Source: Micrococcales bacterium
GTDB lineage: Bacteria; Actinomycetota; Actinomycetes; S36-B12; GCA-2699445
NCBI GenBank assembly: GCA_002699445.1
Contig: PAAU01000020.1
Coordinates: 1-64,000 of the forward strand
Direction of reading: 5' to 3'
DNA length: 64,000 nt
Made by a program: the position numbers and the translations under genes. The notes below the pieces were generated by a model, which was not told the origin of the DNA, did no database searches, and saw nothing but the letters and a program-made list of their open reading frames with translations. Below, piece by piece: positions 33,482 through 45,291 of the stretch (position 1 is its first letter; each line of letters begins with the position of its first letter).

Positions 33482-33487
33482 TAGAGT
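33482..33487 (+). promoter_or_regulatory. Candidate leaderless -10 (TAGAGT) 6 nt before pyk ATG
   Basis: TAGAGT-CCAAGA-ATG. Confidence 0.55.
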
Positions 33488-33493
33488 CCAAGA

Positions 33494-34909
33494 ATGCGCC
33501 GAGCCAAAATTGTCTGCACGATGGGGCCGGCGACTGCGGGCTACGAAACTACCCGGAACCTGGTTGTTGCGGGAATGGATGTAGCTCGACTGAACTTGAG
33601 CCACGGTACTTACGCCGACCATGAAGCCACCTATGCGAACATTCGGCGTGCGGGTGATGAAGTAGGTCGTGGTGTTGGCATTCTTGCGGATCTGCAGGGG
33701 CCGAAAATCCGGCTCGGTGAATTTCTCGACGGAGCGGTCGACTTGGTGGAGGACGATGAGTTCACTATCACCGTCGAGGATGTGCCAGGCGACCAGAAAG
33801 TTTGCTCAACCACCTACCCCGGCCTACCGGAAGACGTATCGCCTGGGGACCGAATTCTTATTGATGACGGTCGTGTAACTGTCGAGGTGTCGAGCGTGGC
33901 CGGCCCTAGAGTTGCCACCCGAGTTGTCGAGGGGGGCCGGCTCTCGAATCATAAAGGTTTGAATCTTCCTGGAGTAGCAGTCTCAGTGCCCGCTCTGACC
34001 CGGAAGGATGAGGCAGATTTGAGGTGGGCGATTCGCCTCGGAATCGACATGATCGCCCTGTCCTTCGTTCGGCAGCCGGAAGATATCGAGCTTGTGCACC
34101 AAATCATGGACGAGGAAGGCCGGCGGTTGCCGGTACTAGCTAAAGTGGAGAAACCACAAGCGATCCATCAGCTGGAAGAAATCGTCGCCGCCTTCAACGG
34201 GGTAATGGTCGCTCGCGGTGATCTAGGGGTTGAACTTAAGCTGGAGGAAGTGCCGCTTGAGCAGAAGCGGGCGATCGATCTGTGCCGACGTGCAGGAAAA
34301 CCCGTGATTGTGGCGACTCAGATGCTGGACTCCATGATGGCTGCGAGCCGACCTACCCGTGCCGAGGTGTCAGATGTAGCAAATGCCGTCTTGGATGGTG
34401 CCGATGCGTTGATGCTGTCCGGGGAGACGAGTGTTGGGGTTAACCCACAGCATGTCGTGGAGACCATGTCGACGATCATCGAGCATGTCGAGACTGAAGC
34501 TTTGGAGCGCCTCAGCACGGCGCCACAGGAGAAAGAGGCTTCAACCGCGCGGGCTATAACCCGTGCTGCGGTTAGCGTTGCTCACGAGGTTGATGCGCAG
34601 TACATCATCGCTTTCACGGAAACTGGCTCCACTGCCCGCTTAATTTCGCGGCATCGCTCGACTATCCCGCTCTTGGCTTTTACTCCAAACCCAGAGGTAC
34701 GAAGTCGATTGGCTTTGGTCTGGGGCGTTGAAACCTTTATGGCACCTCAGGTGCGCCATACAGATGACCTCGTGCAACAGGTGGATACGTCATTGCTGTC
34801 CATTGGTCGAGTGACGCTTGGGCAGCGGTTAGTGATCGTCGCCGGGGTCCCACCTGGCGTGCCAGGTACGACTAATGGCATGCGAGTTCACACAGTGGGA
34901 CATGGATAG
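33494..34909 (+). CDS. pyk: Pyruvate kinase
   Basis: KIVCTMGPAT, ADLQGPKIRLG, MVARGDLGVE, VATQMLDSM. Confidence 0.97.
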   Translation: MRRAKIVCTMGPATAGYETTRNLVVAGMDVARLNLSHGTYADHEATYANIRRAGDEVGRGVGILADLQGPKIRLGEFLDGAVDLVEDDEFTITVEDVPGDQKVCSTTYPGLPEDVSPGDRILIDDGRVTVEVSSVAGPRVATRVVEGGRLSNHKGLNLPGVAVSVPALTRKDEADLRWAIRLGIDMIALSFVRQPEDIELVHQIMDEEGRRLPVLAKVEKPQAIHQLEEIVAAFNGVMVARGDLGVELKLEEVPLEQKRAIDLCRRAGKPVIVATQMLDSMMAASRPTRAEVSDVANAVLDGADALMLSGETSVGVNPQHVVETMSTIIEHVETEALERLSTAPQEKEASTARAITRAAVSVAHEVDAQYIIAFTETGSTARLISRHRSTIPLLAFTPNPEVRSRLALVWGVETFMAPQVRHTDDLVQQVDTSLLSIGRVTLGQRLVIVAGVPPGVPGTTNGMRVHTVGHG

Positions 34910-34930
34910 TTTCCAGTGTGGGTCCGCGAG

Positions 34931-35419
34931 CTAGTCCAGTGACTTGCTCGCATCTGCATTGAGCACGCCCCAGGCGATGAGTTCCTCCGCTAGGGCCGAT
35001 GGTGTGGTGTCGTAGATCACCGCGAGTGTGCGGAGGTCATCACCACGTACAGTCAAGACTCGGCCGTTGTAGTCGCCCCGCTGCGCTTGAATGGCGTTGA
35101 GGTAACGGGTCAAAGGTCCCGACTTATCGGGTGGAACATTGGCCAACTTTTCCAGGTCGATCACGATGCGTGCGGGTGGTTCGTGTGAGGCGGTGGCTGA
35201 ACCACCCGGAAGTAAGACGGCAACTGGCACGCCATAAAAGTCCGCCAGTTGAGCGAGCTTGGCGACAGTGACTGCTCGATCTCCCCGTTCGTAGGAACCG
35301 ATCACGACAGCCTTCCACTTGCCGCCGGACTTCTCCTCGACCCGCTGTAACGAGAGTCCTTGCTGCTGCCGGATCGCGCGCAAGCGACCTCCGAGTGCGC
35401 GTGCATATTCCGTGGACAT
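34931..35419 (-). CDS. bldD: BldD-like XRE-family transcriptional regulator
   Basis: HTH RLRAIRQQQGLSLQRVEEKSGGKWKAVVIGSYERGDRAVTVAKLAQLADFYGVP; C-terminal RGDYNGRVLTVRGDDLR; adjacent to pyrR. Confidence 0.92.
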   Translation of the reverse strand: MSTEYARALGGRLRAIRQQQGLSLQRVEEKSGGKWKAVVIGSYERGDRAVTVAKLAQLADFYGVPVAVLLPGGSATASHEPPARIVIDLEKLANVPPDKSGPLTRYLNAIQAQRGDYNGRVLTVRGDDLRTLAVIYDTTPSALAEELIAWGVLNADASKSLD

Positions 35420-35738
35420 ACTCGATCTCCTATCGCGCGATCGTGTGGATTGCCGACTACGGCGAACCAGCGCAATTACTCTTAGTCTCTTGTGTCACGA
35501 CTAGTAACGATGATCACCCCTACCGTACGTAGCGAAACCGAGTCAGCCAACACTGAGAGTGAGATATCGGTCACACTTGTACCGCCACGGGTCTTAACAG
35601 CCGCCTCGGATACCCCCTGAATGCCAGCGCTCATCGTTCGCATAGTGATCTTGGTCTGAGCGAGATCGACTTCACTGGCTTCGTACCGGTGGTCGGTCGC
35701 AGTGTCGGCGACTGTTATCGTGAATCATCCTTTAACCA

Positions 35739-35764
35739 GTCGTCCTGTGAGGCGGCGAAGGAGG
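35739..35764 (+). promoter_or_regulatory. Candidate PyrR-binding RNA hairpin (35739-35756, hexaloop CUGUGA) abutting pyrR Shine-Dalgarno GGAGG (35760-35764)
   Basis: GTCGTC-CTGTGA-GGCGGC folds as a 6-bp stem (two G-U pairs) with a loop matching the PyrR consensus UCCNGNGAGG. Confidence 0.7.
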
Positions 35765-35774
35765 TGGGCCAGCC

Positions 35775-36335
35775 ATGCCCGAACCTGCAGTAGGCCCAGT
35801 CGTACTCGACGCCGCGGACCTCAATCGTGCTCTTACTCGCATTTCGCACGAGATCATCGAATCTGCCCGAGGTGCGGATGACCTCATCATTCTTGGCATC
35901 CCGACCCGAGGCGCCGTATTGGCGCATCGTCTTGCCGAACGAATCTCAGCCGCCGAAGGGCTCGCAGTTCCCTCAGGGTCAATCGACATCACCATGTATC
36001 GCGATGACCTCAATATGCGGCCGGCTCGAGCACTGGGCCACACTGTCATTCCTTCCCGAGGGGTTGATGGCAAAACCGTTGTCCTCGTTGACGATGTGCT
36101 TTTTTCGGGTCGAACAGTTCGAGCGGCTCTGGATGCGATTAACGATATTGGCCGACCGAGAGCGGTGAGATTGGCCGTCATCGTGGATCGGGGCCACCGA
36201 GAGTTACCGATTCGAGCCGATCATGTAGGGAAAAATCTGCCCACTCATCGTGGTGAAAGTGTGCGGGTTCGCTTGTCCGAAATCGATGGACAAGATGAAA
36301 TCGTGTTGTTGCGGGACGCGGAAAAGCAGTCATGA
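35775..36335 (+). CDS. pyrR: Bifunctional pyr operon regulator / uracil phosphoribosyltransferase
   Basis: [37 protein letters not shown]. Confidence 0.96.
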   Translation: MPEPAVGPVVLDAADLNRALTRISHEIIESARGADDLIILGIPTRGAVLAHRLAERISAAEGLAVPSGSIDITMYRDDLNMRPARALGHTVIPSRGVDGKTVVLVDDVLFSGRTVRAALDAINDIGRPRAVRLAVIVDRGHRELPIRADHVGKNLPTHRGESVRVRLSEIDGQDEIVLLRDAEKQS

Positions 36336-37285
36336 TCGAGCATCTGCTGTCGACCGCGGACCTCAGCCGTGATGATGCAGTTTTGATTCTGGATACCGCA
36401 GGGGAGATGGAGAATCTCACCGACCGCTCGGTAAAAAAGTTGCCCGCTTTGCGCGGACGCACTGTCGTCAACTTATTCTTCGAAGACTCCACCCGGACCA
36501 GGATCTCGTTCGAAGCCGCTGCGAAGAGATTGTCCGCTGACGTCATTAACTTCAGCGCCAAGGGTTCGAGCGTGTCCAAAGGAGAATCTCTAAAAGACAC
36601 AGCTCTGACCTTGCAGGCTATGGGGGCAGACGCGGTTGTGATTCGCCATGGGGCTTCGGGAGCTCCCATGCGCTTGGCCAGTGCCGGATGGATCGATGGA
36701 GCAGTGGTTAACGCGGGCGATGGTACCCATGAGCACCCAACGCAAGCCCTGTTGGATGCCTACACGATTCGTCGTCACTTGTGTGGCGGCTCAGGGGACC
36801 TAGCAGGGCTACGGGTCACTATCGTCGGCGATGTCCTGCACAGTCGGGTAGCGCGATCTAACGCGTGGTTACTGCACACTTTGGGAGCGCAGGTGACCCT
36901 AGTGGCCCCACCTACTCTCGTTCCGGTTGGTGTCGATTCCTGGCCAGTGACTGTTTCCTACGACCTCGATACCGTGCTCCCGGAAACGGATGCAGTGATG
37001 ATGCTGCGAGTTCAGGCCGAAAGGATGAACGCTGATTTCTTCCCTAGCACTCGGGAATACTCTCGTCGCTACGGTCTTGATGCTCAGCGTGCGGCTCTGC
37101 TGCCGCAGCGCTCCATCATCATGCATCCAGGTCCCATGGTACGCGGTATGGAGATTAGCGATGACATCGCGGATTCCGATCGAGCGGTGATCTTGGAGCA
37201 GGTCAGCAACGGGGTAAGTGTCCGGATGGCAGTGCTATACCTACTGGTGGGCGGCTCGCGTGAGGGAGCAGGAGAAACATCATGA
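36332..37285 (+). CDS. pyrB: Aspartate carbamoyltransferase catalytic subunit
   Basis: [25 protein letters not shown]. Confidence 0.96.
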   Translation: MIEHLLSTADLSRDDAVLILDTAGEMENLTDRSVKKLPALRGRTVVNLFFEDSTRTRISFEAAAKRLSADVINFSAKGSSVSKGESLKDTALTLQAMGADAVVIRHGASGAPMRLASAGWIDGAVVNAGDGTHEHPTQALLDAYTIRRHLCGGSGDLAGLRVTIVGDVLHSRVARSNAWLLHTLGAQVTLVAPPTLVPVGVDSWPVTVSYDLDTVLPETDAVMMLRVQAERMNADFFPSTREYSRRYGLDAQRAALLPQRSIIMHPGPMVRGMEISDDIADSDRAVILEQVSNGVSVRMAVLYLLVGGSREGAGETS

Positions 37286-38580
37286 CTGAGGAATATCTCC
37301 TAACGGGTGCTCGGCCGCTGGGTGGTGACCCGAGCGATATTTGGCTGCGAGATGGTCGGATTTCTCAGATCTCTCCGGCAGGTCAGCTCTCTGCCCCAGA
37401 TGCAGAGTTGATCGATGCCAAAGGGCTTGTCGCACTGCCTGGTTTGGTAGATCTGCACGCTCACTTGCGTGAACCAGGTCGGGAAGATGCTGAAACAGTA
37501 GCCACTGGGACCGCTGCTGCCGCGCTAGGTGGTTTCACAGCGGTACATGCCATGGCTAATACTGATCCGGTTGCAGATACGGCGGGCGTTGTGGAGCAGG
37601 TTTATCGGCTGGGGCAAGCGGCCGGTTACTGCGATGTGAGACCTGTCGGTGCGGTGACAGAAGGTTTGGCCGGAGAGCATTTGGCTGAACTGGGTGCCAT
37701 GGCTGATTCCAGTGCGGCCGTTCGTGTCTTCAGCGATGATGGCCACTGCGTTTCTAACTCGCTGCTTATGCGGCGAGCTTTGGAATATGTCAAAGCTTTT
37801 GACGGGGTGATAGCTCAACATGCCCAAGATCCAGATCTGACAGTTGCCGCTCAGATGAATGAAGGCAAGATGTCGGCACAACTTGGGCTACAGGGTTGGC
37901 CCGCCGTAGCAGAAGAAGCGATCATTGCCCGTGACGTACTGCTCGCGGATCATGTGGGATCTAGACTCCACGTCTGCCACGTGTCGACCGCTGGCAGTGT
38001 TGACCTCATCAGGCGCGCGAAAGAGCGAGGTATCCAGGTGACGGCGGAGGTCACGCCGCACCATTTGCTGCTGACCGATGAACTAGTCGCTGGGTACGAT
38101 CCAGTTTTCAAGGTGAATCCACCGCTTCGGACCGAGGCTGACGTGATGGCGTTACGCGAAGGCTTAGCGGACGGCACGATCGATGTCGTTGCCACCGATC
38201 ACGCACCGCACACTGGTGAGGATAAAGACTGCGAGTGGGCGGTGGCTGCGTTCGGCATGGTCGGGCTGCCAACCGCCCTGTCGGTGGTCCTGGCGACGAT
38301 GGTGGAAACCGAATTGCTGAATTGGCAGGGGGTCGCGGAGCGTATGTCCGTGGTTCCAGCTCAGATTGGTCGAGTAAATGACCAGGGTCGGCCATTGGCC
38401 GAAGGGGAGCCCGCGAACCTCGTGCTTTTTGATCCCGAGGCCCGTTGGACGGTGGATCCGGGTATCTTTCCAGGAGCTTCGCGCAACAGTCCCTTTAAGG
38501 AGATGGAGTTGCCCGGTCGTATCGTGAGTACTTTCTATCGCGGCACCTCGACCGTTCGAGGCGGGGAGTTGCAGTGGTAA
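37282..38580 (+). CDS. pyrC: Dihydroorotase
   Basis: [28 protein letters not shown]. Confidence 0.96.
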   Translation: MTEEYLLTGARPLGGDPSDIWLRDGRISQISPAGQLSAPDAELIDAKGLVALPGLVDLHAHLREPGREDAETVATGTAAAALGGFTAVHAMANTDPVADTAGVVEQVYRLGQAAGYCDVRPVGAVTEGLAGEHLAELGAMADSSAAVRVFSDDGHCVSNSLLMRRALEYVKAFDGVIAQHAQDPDLTVAAQMNEGKMSAQLGLQGWPAVAEEAIIARDVLLADHVGSRLHVCHVSTAGSVDLIRRAKERGIQVTAEVTPHHLLLTDELVAGYDPVFKVNPPLRTEADVMALREGLADGTIDVVATDHAPHTGEDKDCEWAVAAFGMVGLPTALSVVLATMVETELLNWQGVAERMSVVPAQIGRVNDQGRPLAEGEPANLVLFDPEARWTVDPGIFPGASRNSPFKEMELPGRIVSTFYRGTSTVRGGELQW

Positions 38581-39125
38581 CTGCGCTCAGCGAACAGGCG
38601 GTGGTCACCGATTGGCCAACTCGTCTTTTGTTGACCGGAGCTACAGCCCTAGTCATAGTCTTCGCGCTTCTACTTCTGCGTAGAGGTTGGCGTCGCCGGG
38701 GAAACCGCCAAGAGTGGGCTGCCTTGCCAGAGGTTATTCAGTCATCGGCCTTGGCCGATGCCATATCGGGAAAGTACATCGGCACCGTACGAGCCGGCGA
38801 CTGGTTAGATCGAATTGTTGCAGGCGGTGCGATGGCCCGTTCCGCAGTGTCGCCGACGAAAGCCGGCCTCCTCCTCGATCGAGAGGGTGAACCGGCGCTG
38901 CTAATACCAGCAGCGAAAATCGAGGCCGTAGAGACTGCCCCGGGCATGCTGCAGAAGGTCTTCGGAGGACACGGCATCGTGGCGGTCACCTGGACTTGGG
39001 GCCAATCTAAAGTAGTAACCGGGATTTGGTTTGCTGATCCAATCGATCAGCAGTCAGTCATTGGGTGGATTGACGACTACGTGGGTAAACCGCCGGAAGC
39101 TCCGGTGCAGAGGGAGGATTCGTGA
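38574..39125 (+). CDS. PH-like domain membrane protein of the actinobacterial pyr operon
   Basis: N-terminal [48 protein letters not shown]; position between pyrC and carA. Confidence 0.7.
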   Translation: MVTALSEQAVVTDWPTRLLLTGATALVIVFALLLLRRGWRRRGNRQEWAALPEVIQSSALADAISGKYIGTVRAGDWLDRIVAGGAMARSAVSPTKAGLLLDREGEPALLIPAAKIEAVETAPGMLQKVFGGHGIVAVTWTWGQSKVVTGIWFADPIDQQSVIGWIDDYVGKPPEAPVQREDS

Positions 39126-40258
39126 TGAGCGAAGCAACGGAAGCAGTGTTGATGCTCGAAGATGGCACCTGTCTTCGAGGTCGCAGTTACGGTGCCGAGG
39201 GGGAGACGTTTGGGGAGGCTGTCTTCACGACGGGAATGACCGGATACCAGGAGACGTTGACTGACCCGTCCTATCACCGCCAGGTGGTAATCCAGACTGC
39301 GCCACATATAGGCAACACCGGCATGAACGATGAAGATGCCGAGTCCCGTCGTATCTGGGTATCGGGGTACGTGGTGAGAGATCCAGCGCCGCGATCGAGC
39401 AACTGGCGGTCTCGACGGGAACTCGTTGACGATCTTGCCGGTTCTGGCGTTGTGGGGATCAGCGGCGTCGATACTCGCTCGCTCACTCGACATTTGCGTG
39501 ATCGGGGGGCTATGCGAGTAGGTATCTTTTCGGGTGATCGGGTATCGAGTGAGACTGAACTACTCGCCCGCGTTCAGTCCAGCCCGAAGATGACTGGTGC
39601 CAACCTCACCGCGGATGTGACGACCCCACAGCCTTACGTGATTGAGCCCGACGGAGATCCGATCGGGACTGTAGCGGCTGTAGATCTGGGAATAAAAGCT
39701 ATGACTCCGCATCGGATGGCCCAGCGTGGACTCCGAGTCCACGTATTACCAGCGTCGATTAGTAGTGAGGACTTGCTTGCCACAAACGCGGATGGGTACT
39801 TCCTCTCGAATGGGCCAGGCGATCCAGCGACAGCAGATCATGCGGTTGATCTGGTCAACTCAGTGCTGTCCGCAGATCTACCGCTGTTTGGCATCTGCTT
39901 TGGCAACCAGGTTTTCGGCCGGGCACTAGGGCTATCGACATACAAACTTAAATTCGGTCATCGTGGGATTAATCAGCCGGTCCTCGACAAAGCCACTGGA
40001 CGGGTAGCAGTAACCGCACACAACCACGGGTTCGCGGTTGACGCCCCACTTGAAGGAAACTTTGCCACGCCCTACGGTCAGGCAGCGGTCAGTCACGTCT
40101 GCCTCAATGACAACGTCGTCGAGGGTCTTCGCTTGCAGAATGGTCGCGCCTTCAGCGTCCAGTACCACCCGGAAGCAGCGGCCGGTCCGCACGATGCCGC
40201 CTATCTCTTCGACAGATTCACCGATCTAGTCCAGGGAGGACGCAATGCCGCTGCGTGA
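39125..40258 (+). CDS. carA: Carbamoyl-phosphate synthase small subunit
   Basis: [38 protein letters not shown]. Confidence 0.95.
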   Translation: MSEATEAVLMLEDGTCLRGRSYGAEGETFGEAVFTTGMTGYQETLTDPSYHRQVVIQTAPHIGNTGMNDEDAESRRIWVSGYVVRDPAPRSSNWRSRRELVDDLAGSGVVGISGVDTRSLTRHLRDRGAMRVGIFSGDRVSSETELLARVQSSPKMTGANLTADVTTPQPYVIEPDGDPIGTVAAVDLGIKAMTPHRMAQRGLRVHVLPASISSEDLLATNADGYFLSNGPGDPATADHAVDLVNSVLSADLPLFGICFGNQVFGRALGLSTYKLKFGHRGINQPVLDKATGRVAVTAHNHGFAVDAPLEGNFATPYGQAAVSHVCLNDNVVEGLRLQNGRAFSVQYHPEAAAGPHDAAYLFDRFTDLVQGGRNAAA

Positions 40259-43200
40259 AGATATTTCCTCAATAATGGTGATCGGGTCCGGCCCGATTGT
40301 TATCGGTCAGGCCTGTGAGTTTGATTATTCCGGTACTCAGGCTTGTCGGGTACTCAAGGCAGAAGGACTGCGCGTTGTCCTGGTCAACAGCAACCCGGCC
40401 ACGATCATGACTGACCCAGAGTTTGCTGATGCGACCTACGTTGAGCCGATCACGATAGATGTCTTGGAACGGATCATTGCCAAAGAGCGTCCGGACGCTT
40501 TACTGCCTACCTTAGGTGGCCAAACCGCGTTGAATGCGGCGACTGCCCTAGACCGAGCGGGCATCCTAACGAAATACGACGTGGAACTCGTCGGTGCAGA
40601 CATTGATGCGATTGAACGGGGCGAGAATCGTGAAGAATTTCGCGAAATTGTGGCCTCCATCGGAGCGGAGTCAGCACTCAGCCGGATCTGCCACACTCTG
40701 GATGAATGTCTTGCGGCAGCGGAAGAGTTGCACTACCCGGTTGTCGTGCGTCCGTCGTTCACCATGGGCGGGGCAGGGTCGGGATTTGCGTATGACCCCG
40801 ATGGTCTGCGGCGGATTGCGGGGGCCGGACTCATGGCCAGTCCTACCACCGAAGTTTTGCTCGAGGAATCTATTCTCGGATGGAAAGAGTACGAACTGGA
40901 GTTGATGAGAGATAAGCACGACAACGTGGTGGTCGTTTGCTCGATTGAGAACCTCGACCCCATGGGTGTACACACGGGTGACTCCATCACTGTGGCGCCG
41001 TCGCTCACCCTCACCGATCGCGAATACCAGCGATTGCGTGACATTGGTATCGACATCATCCGTGCCGTGGGAGTCGACACGGGTGGCTGTAATATTCAGT
41101 TCGCAGTCAACCCAGCCGATGGCAGAATTATCGTCATCGAAATGAATCCACGTGTCAGTCGGTCCAGCGCTCTAGCAAGTAAAGCCACGGGCTTCCCGAT
41201 CGCCAAGATTGCCGCTCGACTCGCAGTCGGCTACACCCTTGATGAGATCCCGAACGACATCACTGCGGAAACTCCGGCTTCTTTCGAACCGGCACTGGAC
41301 TACATAGTGGTGAAAGTGCCACGGTTCGCCTTCGAGAAGTTCCCCGGATCCGACGAAGTGCTAACTACCACTATGAAGAGTGTTGGCGAGGCTATGGCGA
41401 TTGGCCGAAACTTCACGGAAGCGCTGCAAAAGGCGTTGCGATCCTTGGAACGACCCGAGGCTCAGTTCTCTTGGGTAGGTCAGGCGCCCACCGACTATGT
41501 CGCTCTGCTGGAAGAGGCCAGGATCCCGCGCGATGGCCGCTTGCGACTCGTACAACAGGCCCTCTGGGGCGGAGCCAGCGTCGAAGAAACCCATAGTGCT
41601 ACCGGAATCGATCCTTGGTTCCTCGACCAGATCGCTGTGCTCAATGACATTGCCAACCGGATGGGCAGCGCCGGAGTCCTCCGAGAGGATCTGGTAGCCG
41701 AAGCTAAGCGGCACGGCTTTTCAGATGCTCAGATTGGGGGAATCGTAGGTTTGCCAGAGCCGGTCGTGCGGGGAGTACGGCAAGCATTGGGAATTCGGCC
41801 GGTCTATAAGACCGTGGATACCTGCGCGGCAGAGTTTGCGGCTCGGACCCCGTACCACTACTCCAGTTACGACAGCGAAACTGAGGTTGAACCGGGCGAG
41901 CGGCGAAAGGTCATGATTCTCGGTTCTGGACCGAATCGCATCGGTCAAGGTATCGAGTTCGACTATTCCTGTGTGCACGCGGCGCTCACCCTGCGAGAGC
42001 AGGGGTACGAAACGATCATGGTCAACTGCAATCCAGAGACTGTTTCGACCGATTACGACACTTCAGATCGACTGTATTTCGAGCCACTGACCCTTGAGGA
42101 TGTTCTCGAGATCTATCACGCAGAGAGTCAGACTGGTGAGGTTGTCGGAGTCATCGTTCAGTTAGGCGGTCAAACTCCGCTGGGGTTGGCTCAGTCGCTG
42201 AAGGACCTCGGTCTACCGGTGGTGGGTACGCCACCAGAATCAATCCACCTGGCCGAGGAACGTGGAGCCTTTGGGCGGGTCCTGGCGGAAGTCGATCTTC
42301 CCTCGCCCAAACATGGAACCGCCTTTTCCTTCGAGGAGGCCAGCACAATCGCCAATGAAATTGGGTACCCGGTTCTGGTTCGTCCATCGTATGTTCTGGG
42401 TGGTCGAGGAATGGAAATCGTCTACGACGACGAGATGCTTGCCGGGTTCTTGCAGCGGGCTACGGAACTGAATCCTGACCATCCGGTACTCGTGGATCGT
42501 TTCCTCGACGATGCGATTGAGATAGACGTCGACGCGCTCTTCGATGGTGAGGAGTTGTACCTGGGCGGCATCATGGAACATATCGAGGAGGCCGGAATTC
42601 ACTCCGGCGATTCCGCGTGTTCGCTGCCCCCTATCACTTTGGGACCGGCGGAAGTGGACCGTATTCGACGTTCCACACAGGATCTAGCGGCCGGTATCGG
42701 GGTACGCGGTTTGATGAACATTCAATACGCGTTGTTTGGCGATGTTTTGTATGTTTTGGAAGCTAACCCGCGCGCCTCTCGGACAGTGCCCTTTGTCTCT
42801 AAAGCGACAGCTGTGCCGCTGGCAAAAGCAGCAGCACGAGTAATGATGGGGGAGTCGATCGCTCAGCTACGAGAAGAAGGTGTCTTGCCCCGCGAGGGTG
42901 ACGGGGGGTCGCTGCCTATCGGATCGCCGATTGCAGTGAAGGAAGCAGTATTACCGTTTGGACGCTTCCACGGAGTCGATACCGTGCTAAGTCCAGAAAT
43001 GCGTTCCACTGGTGAAGTGATGGGGATTGACTCCTCATTTGGAACTGCCTTTGCTAAGTCGCAAGCAGGCGCCTACTCCGGCGGATTACCCAACTCCGGT
43101 CGGGCTTTGGTCAGCGTCGCGAATCGTGATAAAAGAGCTATGATTTTTCCGCTCAAACGGCTCGCCGATTTGGGCTTCGAGATCCTGGCGACCGAGGGAA

Positions 43201-43538
43201 CTGCTGAAATCCTTCGTCGCAATGGTCTAAAGGTCGGTCTAGTGCGAAAAAATCGGGACGGTGCGGGTCCGAATGGGGAGCCGACGACGGTGCAAGCGAT
43301 CATGTCTGGCGATGTAGATCTTATCGTGAACACTCCGTTCGGTGTTGGCACGCGGTTAGACGGCTATGAGATTCGAACCGCTGCAGTGACTCGAGGAGTA
43401 CCGTGCATTACTACTACTGCTGGACTGGCCGCTGCCGTTCAAGGGATTGAGGCGCAGCGAGATTCCGAAATTGGAGTGCGCTCGCTACAAGAGCACGCCT
43501 CCGATATTGAAGCGCTACGTAGACAGGAGTTCGGGTGA
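40245..43538 (+). CDS. carB: Carbamoyl-phosphate synthase large subunit
   Basis: 1097 aa, two ATP-grasp halves ([40 protein letters not shown]). Confidence 0.97.
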   Translation: MPLREDISSIMVIGSGPIVIGQACEFDYSGTQACRVLKAEGLRVVLVNSNPATIMTDPEFADATYVEPITIDVLERIIAKERPDALLPTLGGQTALNAATALDRAGILTKYDVELVGADIDAIERGENREEFREIVASIGAESALSRICHTLDECLAAAEELHYPVVVRPSFTMGGAGSGFAYDPDGLRRIAGAGLMASPTTEVLLEESILGWKEYELELMRDKHDNVVVVCSIENLDPMGVHTGDSITVAPSLTLTDREYQRLRDIGIDIIRAVGVDTGGCNIQFAVNPADGRIIVIEMNPRVSRSSALASKATGFPIAKIAARLAVGYTLDEIPNDITAETPASFEPALDYIVVKVPRFAFEKFPGSDEVLTTTMKSVGEAMAIGRNFTEALQKALRSLERPEAQFSWVGQAPTDYVALLEEARIPRDGRLRLVQQALWGGASVEETHSATGIDPWFLDQIAVLNDIANRMGSAGVLREDLVAEAKRHGFSDAQIGGIVGLPEPVVRGVRQALGIRPVYKTVDTCAAEFAARTPYHYSSYDSETEVEPGERRKVMILGSGPNRIGQGIEFDYSCVHAALTLREQGYETIMVNCNPETVSTDYDTSDRLYFEPLTLEDVLEIYHAESQTGEVVGVIVQLGGQTPLGLAQSLKDLGLPVVGTPPESIHLAEERGAFGRVLAEVDLPSPKHGTAFSFEEASTIANEIGYPVLVRPSYVLGGRGMEIVYDDEMLAGFLQRATELNPDHPVLVDRFLDDAIEIDVDALFDGEELYLGGIMEHIEEAGIHSGDSACSLPPITLGPAEVDRIRRSTQDLAAGIGVRGLMNIQYALFGDVLYVLEANPRASRTVPFVSKATAVPLAKAAARVMMGESIAQLREEGVLPREGDGGSLPIGSPIAVKEAVLPFGRFHGVDTVLSPEMRSTGEVMGIDSSFGTAFAKSQAGAYSGGLPNSGRALVSVANRDKRAMIFPLKRLADLGFEILATEGTAEILRRNGLKVGLVRKNRDGAGPNGEPTTVQAIMSGDVDLIVNTPFGVGTRLDGYEIRTAAVTRGVPCITTTAGLAAAVQGIEAQRDSEIGVRSLQEHASDIEALRRQEFG

Positions 43539-44368
43539 GCCAGGCGGGCCAATGGACCGCCACGGTGATGGCCAGGCGAGACACTGGTGACTACGCGGTA
43601 GTCACGTTATCTGCTGGAACTGACACCTCAGCTGCGCGGGCCGGACAGTTTGCGTCGGTACGGGTGGCAGGTCCGGATTCTGCGCTATTACTTCGGCGGG
43701 CGATGTGGATCGGAGAAGCCACCTCGAGTGGCCGCGACGGTGGCACAATCGAGGTTGTCGCTGACCGCGGTGAGCCAGGTGGCGCGTGGTTGGCAGCTCA
43801 GCCTCAGTCCGCCCGAGTGGATGTGATTGGACCATTAGGTCGCCCCTTTTCGTTGCCACGGGATCCGACCCACTGCCTGTTGATTGGATTTGGAGCCGCA
43901 ACGGCAGCCTTAGTGAAGCTGTCTGAAGAACTCGTTGCCCGCGGCTGCCGAGTGAGATTCTTGCTTTTGGGTCAAGCTGCGGCTTTCGGTGTGTTAGCGG
44001 CCCGTCGGTTCAGTTCCGAAATCGTCGATAGCTCCGGCCGATCCATTGACCCGCGTGAGGCTGTGCTCGATCAACTCGATGACTCGGTGGAGGTCGTGTA
44101 CTCCGCGGGACTTGCAGAGCAGCTGCGTCCGTTGGGTCAGATAGTGACTGAAATGGGGGTGGCGCATCAGACTGCGGTTGAGACGCCATTGGTATGCGGT
44201 AGCCGCACCTGCACCTTGTGCGCCCTTCCAGTGCGAGGACGCGACGGTGTCACCCGTATGGTTCGTGCGTGCACGGAAGGGCCGGTATTTCGAGCTGACT
44301 TAGTGCGCTGGGATGACCTCGGTACGGTTCCTGGCGATTGCCTGGGCGCGGGTGAGGAGGCTCGATGA
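43535..44368 (+). CDS. pyrK: Dihydroorotate dehydrogenase electron transfer subunit
   Basis: Ferredoxin-reductase-like; C-terminal [12 protein letters not shown]...C Fe-S cysteines. Confidence 0.88.
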   Translation: MSQAGQWTATVMARRDTGDYAVVTLSAGTDTSAARAGQFASVRVAGPDSALLLRRAMWIGEATSSGRDGGTIEVVADRGEPGGAWLAAQPQSARVDVIGPLGRPFSLPRDPTHCLLIGFGAATAALVKLSEELVARGCRVRFLLLGQAAAFGVLAARRFSSEIVDSSGRSIDPREAVLDQLDDSVEVVYSAGLAEQLRPLGQIVTEMGVAHQTAVETPLVCGSRTCTLCALPVRGRDGVTRMVRACTEGPVFRADLVRWDDLGTVPGDCLGAGEEAR

Positions 44369-45291
44369 CTGACGCGGTCGATCTTGCTGGTCAACTTTTC
44401 GCTAACCGAGTCTTCGCGGCAGCGGGGTGCGCAGGAACCGGTCGGGAGTTACCCCCACAGGCCGATTTAGCTGGATTGGGCGCAGTCATCACTCGGAGCA
44501 TTACCCCGGAGGCACGCGCTGGACTAGCCGCACCACGGCTAGCTGAGACACCAAGCGGACTTGTCAACGCCTTGGGGCTACCAGGTCCTGGAGTTGAGGG
44601 TTTTCTCGCTGACGAGTTGCCCTGGCTCGTTGAACACGGTGCGGCGGTCATCGTGTCGATCGCTGCCGAATCTGCTGCGGATTATGCGCGTCTAGCGCAG
44701 CGGCTACGCCAGGTCACGGGAATTGTTGCGGTAGAGGTCAACTTATCTAATCCGGTGACGGATTCTGGACGACTGCCGGTTGCCATGGACGCTGGCCTAG
44801 CAGGTGGCGTAGTTCATGCTGTTCGTCGTAACACGGCGGCTGGAATTCCAGTTCTTGCCAAGTTGGCGGGGGATACCACTGACGTTGTGGCGGTTGCGAG
44901 GGCATGCGCTGGCGCGGGCGCCGACGGTGTCTCCTTGATTAATGCGGTGAGAGGTATGGGAATCGATGTGGCTACCGGACAGCCGTCATTGGGTGCTTGG
45001 CTAGGTGGGCTTTCGGGCCCAGCGATAAAGCCGATTGCCTTGCGCGCGGTGTGGGAAGTGCATGCTGCCCTACCCGAGCTCCCGATCATTGCAAGTGGTG
45101 GAGTGCGGACCGGAACCGATGCAGCCGAGATGATGATGGCAGGTGCAAGTGCCGTTTCTATCGGTACCGCGTTGCTCACGGACCCGGCCGCGGGGGCTCG
45201 CATTCGAGAAGAACTAGCGGTGATCGCTGCCCAGCGCGAGGGCGGGTATGCGGGCCTTCTAGGATGCGCACATCGGGAGGTCACGGCATGA
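44365..45291 (+). CDS. pyrD: Dihydroorotate dehydrogenase, class 1B type
   Basis: VEVNLSNPVTDSG, LAKLAGDTTDVV, IASGGVRTGTDAAEMMMAGA; pairs with pyrK. Confidence 0.92.
   Translation: MTDAVDLAGQLFANRVFAAAGCAGTGRELPPQADLAGLGAVITRSITPEARAGLAAPRLAETPSGLVNALGLPGPGVEGFLADELPWLVEHGAAVIVSIAAESAADYARLAQRLRQVTGIVAVEVNLSNPVTDSGRLPVAMDAGLAGGVVHAVRRNTAAGIPVLAKLAGDTTDVVAVARACAGAGADGVSLINAVRGMGIDVATGQPSLGAWLGGLSGPAIKPIALRAVWEVHAALPELPIIASGGVRTGTDAAEMMMAGASAVSIGTALLTDPAAGARIREELAVIAAQREGGYAGLLGCAHREVTA

Noticed and set aside
35559-35574. GTGA-N8-TCAC inverted repeat between bldD and pyrR as a BldD operator
   Set aside because: Half-sites do not match the BldD consensus I recall, and short inverted repeats of this size are common by chance.
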